A DNA stretch of 64,000 nt from Anaeromyces robustus (lineage: Eukaryota > Neocallimastigomycota > Neocallimastigomycetes > Neocallimastigales > Neocallimastigaceae): assembly GCA_002104895.1 (NCBI GenBank), contig MCFG01000103.1, positions 50,001 to 114,000 of the forward strand, written 5' to 3'. The position numbers and the translations under genes were made by a program. Shown piece by piece: positions 42,051 through 53,767 of this stretch. The notes under the pieces were generated by a model, which saw only the letters and a list, made by a program, of their open reading frames with translations, was not told where the DNA came from and made no database searches. The stretch's first letter is position 1. Each line of letters begins with the position of its first letter.

Positions 42051-42281
42051 TATAGGATTTTTTATTATTGTATTATATTTTTATTGTAATGTATTAAAAT
42101 ATGATAAGATATTGATAAAATTATAAAAGTTTTATTATAAATAATTAAGAATAATAATAATTGTATGATTATAAAATACATAATTATTTATTATTATTTA
42201 TTATTATTTATATTTATTATTATTATTAATTTTATTATTTTTATTATTTTTATTATCATTATTATTCATTATTTATTTATT

Positions 42282-42287
42282 ATGTAT

Positions 42288-42366
<79 letters not shown>

Positions 42367-42388
42367 TTATTTATTTATTTATTATTTT
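42282..42388. repeat. (TTTA)n microsatellite
   Basis: An almost pure TTTA tract flanked by ATT-rich shoulders. The 84-residue open frame over it is a repeat artefact. Confidence 0.95.
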
Positions 42389-43844
42389 TATTATTATTAC
42401 AATTATTATTATATCATGAAAAATATGAAATATGAAATAAATAAAACTACATTTGTTATTTAATTAAAATGATTATTGATATAATGTTAATTGATTAGTT
42501 TTTTATATTTAATATTGAAGACTTTAGTATTTTAAGAATTCAGTTATGAAAATTATCAATAAAAAGTCTTAAATATTAAAGTTTTACTTAGAGAAATAAT
42601 AAAACACTAAAGTTCATATATATATTAACTATTTTGACGTATTACTACAAAAACGAAAAAAATAGTAGAAAAAAAAAATAATAATAATACTTAGGTTTTA
42701 TACTGATTCATACTGTATTAATTATTCAAATTAAAGAATAAAAAATTAATAACATTTAAACATTTATGGTAATAATTAAATTTTTTTTACCAAGAATATA
42801 ATATTGGATAAATAATTTAAAGATAAATTTATAGATAAAAACTTTAATAAGTTTTAACATTAAATAAGTTCAAATTAAAGAATAAAAAATAAATAATATA
42901 TACAAATAAATGTATATATATTTCTCCATATAATATTCATTTGAACTTTTCATTATCATTATTCAAATCGAATGGCAATACATATAATATATAACTATTT
43001 AAAACTTTAAATTGATATGAATCTTAATAATAATAATAATATATATCTTACTTGATAATAAAATAAAATAAATAAAATATAAAATTCTATAATAAATGGA
43101 ATCAAATAAAAATCACTTATTTTATTTATTCCATTACAGAAATATTAAAATTAAAAAAAAAAATAAAAAAAAAAAAATAAGCAAATAAATAAAATAAATT
43201 TTAAAATTAATTATTATATATTATATCTCTTTATATGTATGGTATAATTCTTAATTTTCTATTTAATAATTAATGTTTGACAAATAACATCTTCAAAATA
43301 TTTTTTATAACAATTTGTTATTGTATTATATTTCATTATTTCTATTAATTTTTAATGTGTACTTCTAATAAATTTAATGTATTACAAAATATTCATATAA
43401 AATTTGAGTATTTTTTTGTTACTGAAAATCTTTTTTGTTTTTTTCTATAATAATTTTATTATATTTAATATTTATAAATAATTACTTTAATATGAAATAA
43501 AGTTGTAAAATTTTTAAAACCAATCAAAATATAATAAAAAAAGGAAATAGTTGAGTTTAGTTTAGTATGAATCAAGGTGTATATTAATTTTTATGCATTA
43601 AATTAGGGACTAGGGAGAAAAAAAAAAAAAAAAAAAGCCTAATATAATATATAAAAAAAAATCTCTATATTTGAAAGTGGATGAAATTTTCAAAATATAA
43701 TTATTAACAATAATTATAATAGCCATTATTGATTTTTATAATAATAATAAAAAGTTTTTTATTATTTTATTTTTAAATATAAAATAATTAAAAGTGATAA
43801 TTTTTGATAGATTCATACATATATAATTAATTTACTAAAAAAAA
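42389..43844. other. AT-rich desert, no gene seen
   Basis: A/T sequence without a coding exon; a few inverted words with weak pairing. Confidence 0.5.
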
Positions 43845-44022
43845 ATAATTATAAAGCATATTGAACTTTAATAAATTATAAAACATATATATAATAACTT
43901 AAAGTTCAATATGTTTTATAATTACATACAATAATCTGGTACCTATTCTTTGTCATTACAGATTTCAATATGTTTTATAATTACACACAATAATCTGGTA
44001 CCTATTTTTTGTAATTATAGAT
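43845..44022. repeat. Mosaic of one inverted and two direct copies of a 59 bp unit
   Basis: Copies at 43905-43963 and 43964-44022 are direct and differ at only a few positions (both hold ATAATCTGGTACCTATT). A partial inverted copy sits upstream, CATATTGAACTTTAA (43857-43871) pairing perfectly with TTAAAGTTCAATATG (43899-43913). The inner arms ATTATAAAACATAT (43875) and ATATGTTTTATAAT (43910) are also complementary. Confidence 0.85.
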
Positions 44023-45318
44023 TTTTCTTTTATCAACCTCAACTCTTAACTTTATTAATATGATTAAATAATTAAAAAATTTTTTTTAACTTTATTAATA
44101 TGATTAAATAATTAAATTTTTTTTTTAAATTTATAAAATGTTTTGGTTGATTTTTTTCATTCCTATTAATGATATATTAGGTAATATTTCTTTCTATTTA
44201 CCAAATAATATTTCATTAGGTTAATAACCCAAATTCTCTTTAATAATTATTACTATTATTTATTATTTATATTTATTATTATTATTAATTATTTATTATT
44301 TAACATTTATTATTTATTATTTATTATTACAATGATGGATATTACACTTAATAATAATAATTACAGTAATGATAATAATAATAATAATAATAATTTAATA
44401 ATAATAATTACAGTAATGATAATAATAATAATAATTATGATATTATTTACACTAATTATTTTTATAATAATTTATTATTATTACTGTCTTTATTTATTAT
44501 TGTGTTTAGGTTTTTTTATTTATAATTTTATTATATATAATTAGTAATTAACTTTCAGATTAACTGCCAAGAAATTTTTTGGCATTTTGTAATAGAACTT
44601 TTACAATAAAAATAAAATTAAAAAACAAATATTATTTATAATAAAAAAAAAAAAAGGAAGATACTACAATTAATACCTTTATTCATATAAAATATTTTTT
44701 CTCTCTTTCCTTCATTCTTTTTATGTTTTTCATTCATATATACTTAACTAAATGATATTTATTTATTAATTTCATTCATTAAAACTTTTTTTTTTTTTCA
44801 TTTCATTTTCAAACAAATTTTGTCTTATAATTATTTAATTTAATTAATATTTATATTATTATATTAATATATAATTGTTTCAACAATTCTCTTTAAACTA
44901 TTATTTTTTCTTCAATCTAATATGATTGTTTTATAATATTTTTTTCAATCTTTTATGATTGTTTTATAATATTTTTCTTCAATCTTTATATGTATAAATG
45001 TATTATTTATTTCATTCAAACATTATTCTTTATATTTTTTTTAATATTTTTGTTCACCTTTTTCACTGTCTTCTTGTTTTTTAATAAATCTTTTTTCTTT
45101 TAAAGTTATTACTCTAAATATATTAATTTTTATTTCAAGATGACTGTTAAAATTAAATCATATATTTATATATAAATAAAATTATTATTATATAATTCAT
45201 GAAAAAAGTGAAATAATAATTATATTTGTAAAAAATAAATATTCCTTCTATATATTAATAATCTATCTATAATATATATATATTTTTTTTATTAATTTTA
45301 TGCTCGTTTAATTATTTA
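44023..45318. other. AT-rich desert with small tandem duplications
   Basis: A 40 bp direct duplication (ACTTTATTAATATGATTAAA core) lies at about 44049-44117, and three imperfect copies of a unit around TTCAATCT..ATGATTGTTTTATAATATT at 44910-44990. A 70-residue open frame at 44332-44544 is Asn/Ile repeat-derived. No gene is seen. Confidence 0.5.
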
Positions 45319-45463
45319 TATTTTTATTCAGAAAAATGATAATTATATTTTTATTCAGAAAAATGATAATTATATTTTTATTCAGAAAAATGATAATTAT
45401 ATTTTTATTCAGAAAAATGATAATTATATTTTTATTTAGAAAAATGATAATTATATTTTTAAT
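45319..45463. repeat. 27-bp minisatellite, about five copies
   Basis: Near-identical head-to-tail units contain TTTTTATTCAGAAAAATGAT plus AATTATA. The fifth copy has a C-to-T change (TTTAG). Confidence 0.93.
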
Positions 45464-46000
45464 ATTCTTTTTATATTATTTATAAATTTTTATTAATTGA
45501 GTTTCTAATATCAATGTATTATTATTTATAAAAAATAATAACTATTTAAAAAAAAAGTTCAATAATTCATATCAGTAATTAATTATCTTTGAATAGTTTT
45601 CTTAAATAATTTATTGATTATTATTAAATGGTTCTTGTTATATATATAAAAATGATGATATTTTAATATTTTTTTATATTATTTATGAATTTTTATTAAT
45701 TGATTCTATACATTTATAAATCAATTTTTTGTTTCTACTATCATCCTATCATCCCATTATTATTTTTAAAAAAAAATAGTAATAACTATTTGAAAAAAAA
45801 AAAAATTAATAATTCAAATCGATAATTGTTTTATCTTTTAATAATCATCTTATAATTTATTAATTATTATAAGATGACTATTAAAGTAAGATGACTATTA
45901 AAAATCAAAATTTTAATTTCTAATATTATCAATTATTATTCAAATAAAACAAATTCATAAAGGATTTATATACTTGACAATAAACTTCTTATTGAATATA
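45464..46000. other. AT-rich spacer with imperfect duplications
   Basis: Two loosely related blocks (about 45470-45600 and 45660-45850) share ATTTATAAATTTTTATTAATTG and TAATAACTATTT words, suggesting an old segmental duplication of about 190 bp. No gene is seen. Confidence 0.45.
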
Positions 46001-47037
46001 AATATTTATTCTTAATAAATATCTTATTCATATAGCTCCTCTATTAATATATGAATTAAGAAAAATATCTTATCTATATAGTTCCTCTATTAACATATGA
46101 ATTAAGAAAAATATCTTACCCATATAACTCCTTTATTAACATATATGAATTAAGAAAAATATCTTATCCATATAACACCTCTATTAACATATGAATTAAG
46201 AAAAATATTTTATTCATATAGCTCCTCTATTAACATTTTATCTATATAGCTCCTCTATTAACATATGAATTAAGAAAAATATTTTATTCATATAGCTCCT
46301 CTATTAACATATATGAATTAAGAAAAAAATATTATCTATATAACTCCTCTATTAACATATATGAATTAAGAAAAACATTTTATTCATATAGCTCCTCTAT
46401 TAACATATATGAATTAAGAAAAAAATATTATCTATATAACTCCTCTATTAACATATATGAATTAAGAAAAACATTTTATTCATATAGCTCCTCTATTAAC
46501 ATATGAATTAAGAAAAAAATAAGTTTTATGTCTTTATTTCATTCATTCTTTTATTTCGATTAAACATAACATATGAATTAAGAAAAATATCTTATCCATA
46601 TAACTCCTCTATTAACATATATGAATTAAGAAAAACATTTTATTCATATAGTTCCTCTATTAACATATGAATTAAGAAAAATATCTTATCCATATAGCTC
46701 CTCTATTAACATATATAAATTAAGAAAAATATTTTATCCATATAGCTCCTCTATTAACATATATGAATTAAGAAAAAAATAAGTTTTATGTCTTTATTTC
46801 ATTCATTCTTTTATTTCGATTAAACATAACATATGAATTAAGAAAAATATCTTATCCATATAACTCCTCTATTAACATATATGAATTAAGAAAAATATTT
46901 TATTCATATAGCTCCTCTATTAACATATGAATTAAGAAAAATATTTTATCCATATAGCTCCTCTATTAACATATATGAATTAAGAAAAAAATAAGTTTTA
47001 TGTCTTTATTTCATTCATTCTTTTATTTCGATTAAAC
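46001..47037. repeat. Satellite-like array, about 18 copies of a 46-49 bp unit with higher-order structure
   Basis: The unit is roughly ATATGAATTAAGAAAAATAT followed by CTTATCCATATAGCTCCTCT and ATTAAC, repeated about 18 times. A second module beginning TAAGTTTTATGTCTTTATTT and ending TTTCGATTAAACA interrupts it three times (46520, 46780, 46992), so blocks of several basic units plus one module form a larger repeat of about 212-260 bp. Adjacent blocks are more alike than distant ones, suggesting unequal exchange. The array has no open frame. Confidence 0.93.
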
Positions 47038-48939
47038 AACAATCCATATTCATTATTTAATAAATTCTATATTATCTTATTATCTAGAAATATTATTTCT
47101 CACTCGAAACATCTCATACAAAGTTCGGTTTTCCAATATATTCCAAATTGTATAATGAATTTTTTCTCAAAAAATTTTCGCTTATTGCTAAACATCCTCG
47201 ACAATTCAATTCTATAATAAAATATATTATTCATTATGAATATTATAAAAAACTTTATATTAAAAAATGATATATCCTTCTATTAATTTCCTTGACAATC
47301 CTATAACAACGCATAACATAAATATTATTTATTATAAATATTATAAAATTCTTTTCAAAATGATCTATTAAAGTTAATATAAAATTATTTATTATAAAAT
47401 AAATAAATATATGTATATATTATTACAATATATATTAATTATAAATGTTTTATATATATATATATATTAAAAGTAATATAATTATATATAATTAAATACT
47501 TTTTTTCATAAATAATAACAATAATAATAATAATAAAAAGTTTAATTTTTGTTAATAAAAGTATACATAATTATACAACAATTATACTAAATAAAATAAT
47601 AACAATAGTAAGGATAATAATAAAAAGAACCAATAAATATAATTATTTTCTTTTTTTTTTTAATGTTTTGCTTTTTTGTTTTTGTTTTTTGATTTTTGTC
47701 TTTATTTTTTACTTGAAACAGGGTAGTAAAATTGATTAAATATGTGAATAAGTAATATCAATCATAAATTAAAGATTTATTTTATTTCATAAAACTATGT
47801 AAGAATGACATTATTAAAAGAAAAAGCATGATTCTGTTATAATTAATATTATTAAAAGTATAATTAATTAATTAATTAATTAACATTATTATGTATTAAA
47901 ATTTTTATTATTAATTTGGATAAAATTTACTATTTATTATATAAAGGGTTAGGTTTAGTATTAGTAGTCAAATATATTCAATTAAAATTTTTTATTTAAT
48001 TCTTAATTAATAATACTATTATTTTATGATTTCCTCTATTATTTATCTAATACCTTCATCCAATTTATTATATAATTATATATAATATTGTTTAATATTG
48101 TATATTACTAATATATATTAAATAATAAAAACAAGTTATTATTTATATATATATATATATATTGTAATTCTTTTTTTAATATTAATAAAGTTATAAGAGT
48201 TAATTAATATAAAAAAGAAACTATCACATACATTAATAATTAAATTGTTTTTACTGCCAATATTATATGTAATATAGCCATCTTTTTCACTTAATTATTT
48301 TCTTAATAATATATATAATTAAAAATAAAATAAAATAATATATGTATAATAGGAATATAATGAAAAAAGACAATTCTAAAAGATTTACTATTTTATAAGT
48401 ATTTAAAATTATTATGATATATTTATTATATATTTTATTATATGAATATTTTGTCTTTTTTATTCATTATTTTTTTTTAATTTTGTGTTCCTATAGGAAA
48501 AAAAGAATATTATTAATAAACCTACATGTTAAGTCATTAAATTATACTTATATTTAGTTTGAATAACTAATAATTTAAGTAATAAGTCATTACACAAGTC
48601 ATTTTTTTATTTAGGTCATATTTTATTAAATAAAATTATTTAGTTAATTATTTTTAATATATAAAATGTTGTTATTAAAAAAATAATATAATATATTATA
48701 TTATTTTAATATTTAATAATAATATAAATGATTATTATATTTAAAATTATTTTTATTAATATTTTATATGTTTTAGTTAAATTTAAATAATTTTATTTAA
48801 TAATATTATTTATTATTATTTTAATAATGTAAAATAATAATTAATAATATTTTTATTCATATATCAAAAGAATAATTATTAATTAAGGAAAAATCTAAAA
48901 TTTATTTCAGGTAAAAATAGGTAAAAAAAAAACGAATGT
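47038..48939. other. Spacer, partly repeat-derived, no gene seen
   Basis: 47038-47340 is more complex than the rest of the desert (words such as CACTCGAAACATCTCATAC) but has no supported open frame; it may be the flank of the satellite. The rest is A/T-rich, with an AATT run at 47864-47883. Confidence 0.5.
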
Positions 48940-49938
48940 GTTGCATTTCGCAATGTTGCATTTCGCAATATGATATGGGGCGCATATTAAATTTTTGCAA
49001 TGAGGCGCATAAAAAACAAATAAAAAAATGAAAAATTTTTTAACACAAATTATGAAAGCCACGTTATGAAATAAAATAAAATAGAATTTAAAAAAATTAA
49101 ATAAATAAATAAAAAATATATATATAAATAAATGAATAGAAAATAAACAAATAAATAAATAAATATTTCTTTTCTTATTAATTACTTACAAAAAAAAAAT
49201 AAAGTAAAAAAATTAAAAAAAAAAAAGCTTATTATAAAATTAAATATATTTATATAATTTTTTTGATAAATGAATAATAATAAATAAAATAAAAGATAAT
49301 AAATAATATAACAGTATTATATATGTATTTTTATTAAAAAGACGATAACAAATAATAAATAAAAAAAATAATATAAATTTTAGAATAAAGAAAAGAAACA
49401 AATAAATAAATAAATATTTTTTTATTAATTACTTATTTACAAAAAAAAAATATAAAAATAAAAATTCATTATAAAATTAAATATTTTTATAAAATTATTT
49501 TGATTTGAAATATTAAAAAAAAAATTCAATATTATTAAAATATTAAATAAAAAATATAATTATAAAAAAATATTCAAAAAATATTCAATATTATTAAATT
49601 ATTAAATAAAAAAAATATTCAAAAAATATTCAATATTAATTAAATAAAAAATAATGAAGAAATATTCAATATCATTAAATAAAACAAATAAATAAAATAT
49701 TATTAAAATACTAAAAAAAATTCAATATTAAAAAAATATTTAATATTATTAAATCATTAAATAAAAATATTATTAACTAAAAAAAAATTATTAAATAAAT
49801 AATTCTTTATATTATATTTTTATTTATTTAATTATTTATACAATTATGCGCCCCATTGCGAAATGCAACATTGCGAATTGCAACATTGCGAAATGCAACC
49901 TACAAATCTTTGTCATGCGCCCCATTGCGAAATGCAAC
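48940..49938. mobile_element. Candidate non-autonomous element with inverted multi-copy 15-mer ends
   Basis: The left end has GTTGCATTTCGCAAT twice (48940-48954, 48955-48969), then GGGGCGCAT (48977) and a degenerate GAGGCGCAT (49002). The right end has the reverse complements: ATGCGCCCC (49846), three tandem 15-mers ATTGCGAAATGCAAC (49855-49899, the middle one with one change), ATGCGCCCC again (49915) and a fourth 15-mer (49924-49938). Each 15-mer is itself a small TTGC/GCAA hairpin. Between the ends are about 830 bp of A/T sequence with no gene, including a diverged direct duplication of about 130 bp (near 49135-49270 and 49385-49510). No clear target duplication was found. The layout resembles a MITE-like DNA transposon with subterminal transposase sites, or a replication or binding locus. 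I do not recognise the family. Confidence 0.6.
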
Positions 49939-50436
49939 TCTCCCAAAAAAAACAAATAATATTTTTTGTTATTATACAAACAAAATTTAAAATAAAAAAA
50001 TTTTAATTATTATGAAAATATAAATATTATCATCTGATTCATGTGACCATTTATAATAATAATAATTAAATAGATTTAAATTAATAAACTAAATTTAATA
50101 TATAATAAAAATTTAGAATATATATTGTAATATAAAATATAGTCAGACAATATATTGTTTATTATATCATATATATTAATAATAATTTATAAGAAATATA
50201 AAAACAATTTAAATTTGACAGTCAGTTAAAATAACTAATGATAATTGTTATATAATTATCCTTTTTTCTTATATATATTATTCATATAAGAAATATATTA
50301 GATATATATTAGATATAAAACTGATAAATGAAGATAGTTTTATTAATGACTTAAATTTAAAATAGTACAGATTTATTTCTTATTTTATTATTTATTTATT
50401 TATATATTTTATTATTGTATATTATTTTATTAGTTT

Positions 50437-50468
<32 letters not shown>

Positions 50469-51112
50469 TTTGTTTATTATGTTATATGAATTAATAATAT
50501 TATTAAATAAATGATAATTTAAATATAAAAAAATTATTATAAAAGATTAGAATTAATTTTGATATATAATTGGAGATTAAGGATAAAAAAAAAAAAGATT
50601 TTTTTTTATTTATTTTAAAAAATCAATAATTACTAACCCACATTATTGTAAATAATTTTAAAAAGAAAAAAAATTATCTTTATCTATGATTAATTATATC
50701 TTATATTATTTAAAAAACAAGATAATATAGCATTTAAAAAAAAAATCGACTATTTTTTTATACGGAAACATTTAAAGATATCAATAATTAATTAAAATCT
50801 ATTAAAAGACTATTAACGAAGAAACAAGATTATTTGAAAAAGTTTATCAATAAACATTGTATAAAATGTAATATATAGCATTCTTTATTTATATAAAAAA
50901 AATTTATATTTTTTATTTATAAAAAATTGTTAGAAGTTTGGATATTATGGATAATGATAAAATATTAGAAAAAAAAAAAAAAACTTATAAATTTAATAAA
51001 TAATATTAATAATAAAAAAAGAATACAAGAAACCTTTTAATGACTTACTGAAATTATATAAATATTAGACCATTACTTCATACGATTATTTGATAAAAAT
51101 TATTGAAACAAA
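49939..51112. other. Upstream region of the R3H gene, no other gene seen
   Basis: A/T sequence with a TTTA tract at 50436-50472. The part next to 51113 must carry the promoter and 5' leader of the R3H gene; no specific motif is recognisable. Confidence 0.5.
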
Positions 51113-52567
51113 ATGGCGAGAGGATTTATTTTAAATAATAATGTTAATTATGACCAAAACAACAACAATAATAATGCCGCTTATAAGTAATTATAATGCT
51201 TTTTTTTTTTTTCTACTTATAATAAATTTTATATATTTTTAAAATATTAAAAAATAATAAATTTTATGTTAATTTATTTTTTTATTATTTATTTATTAGT
51301 GTTGATTATTATATTGTCAACAATGAAGAACAAAGCGATGCCATGAGAAAAATTACAAAATCAATTAAACAACAAGAAAAGATTAAAACTAAAGTTGATA
51401 CTATCTATGGTTATGAAGAAAGAAGTGAAAGAATGGGTTCAAGAAAAAGAAATCGTTGGATTAATGGTATAGATAATAATTATATATTTAAATAAATATC
51501 TAATATATTGAAAAATATATCAATATAATTATCTTTATAATTATCTTTATCTATATTTCTTTAAATTTTAAAATTTAAAATAATATTTAATAATTTTTAA
51601 TATGTTTTATTATTATTATTATTATTATTATAATATTTCAAATATAATAAAAAGATAATTTCATTAATCACCCAATTGCCAGACAATTACACTATGAACC
51701 TGAAGATATTAATTCTCAATATCCTTTAAAATCACCTTCTCCTTTCACTAAAATCGTTAATTTATGTCAAACTGGTATAAACATTTCTAGTTTTATTGAT
51801 ATTAATGATGACCGTCAACGTCTCTTCTTGAAACGTATTTCAAAATATACCAATACTTTTATTAATAAAGATAATATACAAAAAGCTCATTATGGTCAAG
51901 ATAATTTAACTCGTCTTGATCGTCGTCTTAAACAAAATTTAAATAAAAAACCACAATATCGTGAAGTAATAGAAAATTATGAAAAAAATATTAGACTTAT
52001 TCTTTTAAAAATACAGAAAGAAAATTATAAAAAGCAACTTGAAGCTGAAAAAGAATTAAAAGAAGAAGAAAAGGAAATTATTAAAGAAAAGGCTAAAAAT
52101 ACTACAAAAAGTAAAAAGGAACATCATAAAAAGAAGAAGCATAGTAAAAAAAATCTTTCTGAAAAACTTGTTAAATTAGGAGAAAAAATTAAAATGGAAA
52201 AGAAAAGTGATTTAAGTATTCTTGAAAATGTTCTAAATAATTTAAATAAAAAATATTTCATTGTCTCATGGAAAGTTGATGATGAATTCCATCGTTTAAT
52301 TATTCATTCTATATGTCGTTGGTATGGTTTACCATCAAATAGTAAGTATTTTTTTTTTTTTTTTTTTTTTTTTAGTTAATTTATTATTTATATAATATAT
52401 AGTTTATAAATTAATATAAATATTTATTAAAATTTAATTTATTATAATTATTATAAAAAAATTAGGTAAAGATAAAGAGAATGGTAGATACATATGTATA
52501 GAAATTAATCCAAATGAAACTGATTTCAAGGATAGATTAACAAATACTTTTGTTAAATATATTTATG

Positions 52568-52572
<5 letters not shown>
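51113..52572 (+). CDS. R3H-domain protein with R3H-associated N-terminal region
   Basis: Four exons: 51113-51186, 51300-51466, 51655-52341, 52466-52572. All introns are GT-AG with consistent phases, and the product is 344 residues ending in TAA. A short Asn run near residues 16-22 is followed by a basic segment, GSRKRNRWIN (residues 71-80), typical of the R3H-associated N-terminal domain. A Lys/Glu-rich predicted coiled coil follows (about residues 185-260), with a Lys/His-rich patch. The R3H core is Arg294-x3-His298 in FHRLIIHSICRWYGL, continuing into the final exon. R3H domains bind single-stranded nucleic acid; proteins with this architecture (R3HDM4-like) are nuclear and poorly characterised, so the precise role is unknown. 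The start ATG is the first in frame and is followed by GCG AGA. The gene faces the coiled-coil gene tail to tail, 1.2 kb apart. Confidence 0.85.
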
Positions 52573-52606
<34 letters not shown>

Positions 52607-53767
52607 ATTAAAAAATTTATCTCTTAAATCAAAAAAAGAAAACAAAAAAAAATATATATATATCTTGTATAATATAGAAATAATATATTTAAAAATTATA
52701 CCTTTTTTTATATATTATTATTATATATAACCCATTTTTTATTAAAATAATCTTTTTTTATTATTCATATAGAGAAATGGAAAAAAAAAAAATTTTTTTT
52801 TTTTCATCTTCTTATTATTTTTAAAATTTACAATTATAAGTTTTACTTATTTTTTATCAATATTTTAATTTTTTTTGTATCAATTTCAACTATAATTACA
52901 ATTATAATATCATTCATATGCATTTTAATTAAACATTAAATATATATAAATCATTTTTGTACTACTATTAAAATAATATATAACCAATATTAATACATAT
53001 ATGTATATAAAAGCAAAAAAAAAAAAAAAGTATTTTGTATATTTCATTTTTGCTTATTATATTTGTAATATTTATTATATATATTATATATATTATATAT
53101 ATATTAATATATTCATCATTATATAAAATAATTTATTTTAATTTTGTCTTTTTTTTTTTTTTTTTTTTTTTGAGTATGTTTAATACATATTTTTGATTTA
53201 AATAAGATAGAAGATATAATAATTAAACTATTTTAATATACATTATTATGTTATTTATTTTGTTAAATAATTATTATATTATATTATTTATTTATTTTTT
53301 TTTTTCTTTTATGTTATTTTTATATTTTATTATTATTATTATTATAATTTTTTTTTAATTTAATTTGATTTATAAATATAGAAGTAATATAACATGAAAA
53401 AAATAAAAATAAATACAAAAATAATTTAATAGAAAATATATAAAAATCAAATATATATATATATATGTTAAAATAATATTTATACCTTTAATATAAATAA
53501 GTATAAGAATGGAATGAAATAATAATAAAGAAAAAAAATTTTTTTAAATAATCATATCCTTTTTTTTTTATTAATATATTTTTATTTATTTATTAATTTA
53601 TTAATTACTATATATATTTATATTTTTAAATATAAATTAATAAATCTTTTTCTATTTAATATAATATATATATATATTATATATATATATAAATATATAT
53701 AAATTTATTTTATAAATAATTTATTATTATTATTTTTATTTTTATATTTATACATTAATATATATAT
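52573..53767. other. Shared 3' region between convergent genes
   Basis: An A tract follows the R3H stop codon immediately (52571-52600). The remainder is A/T-rich with a T tract at 53150-53171 and AT runs. It must hold both 3' untranslated regions; no further gene is seen. Confidence 0.5.
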
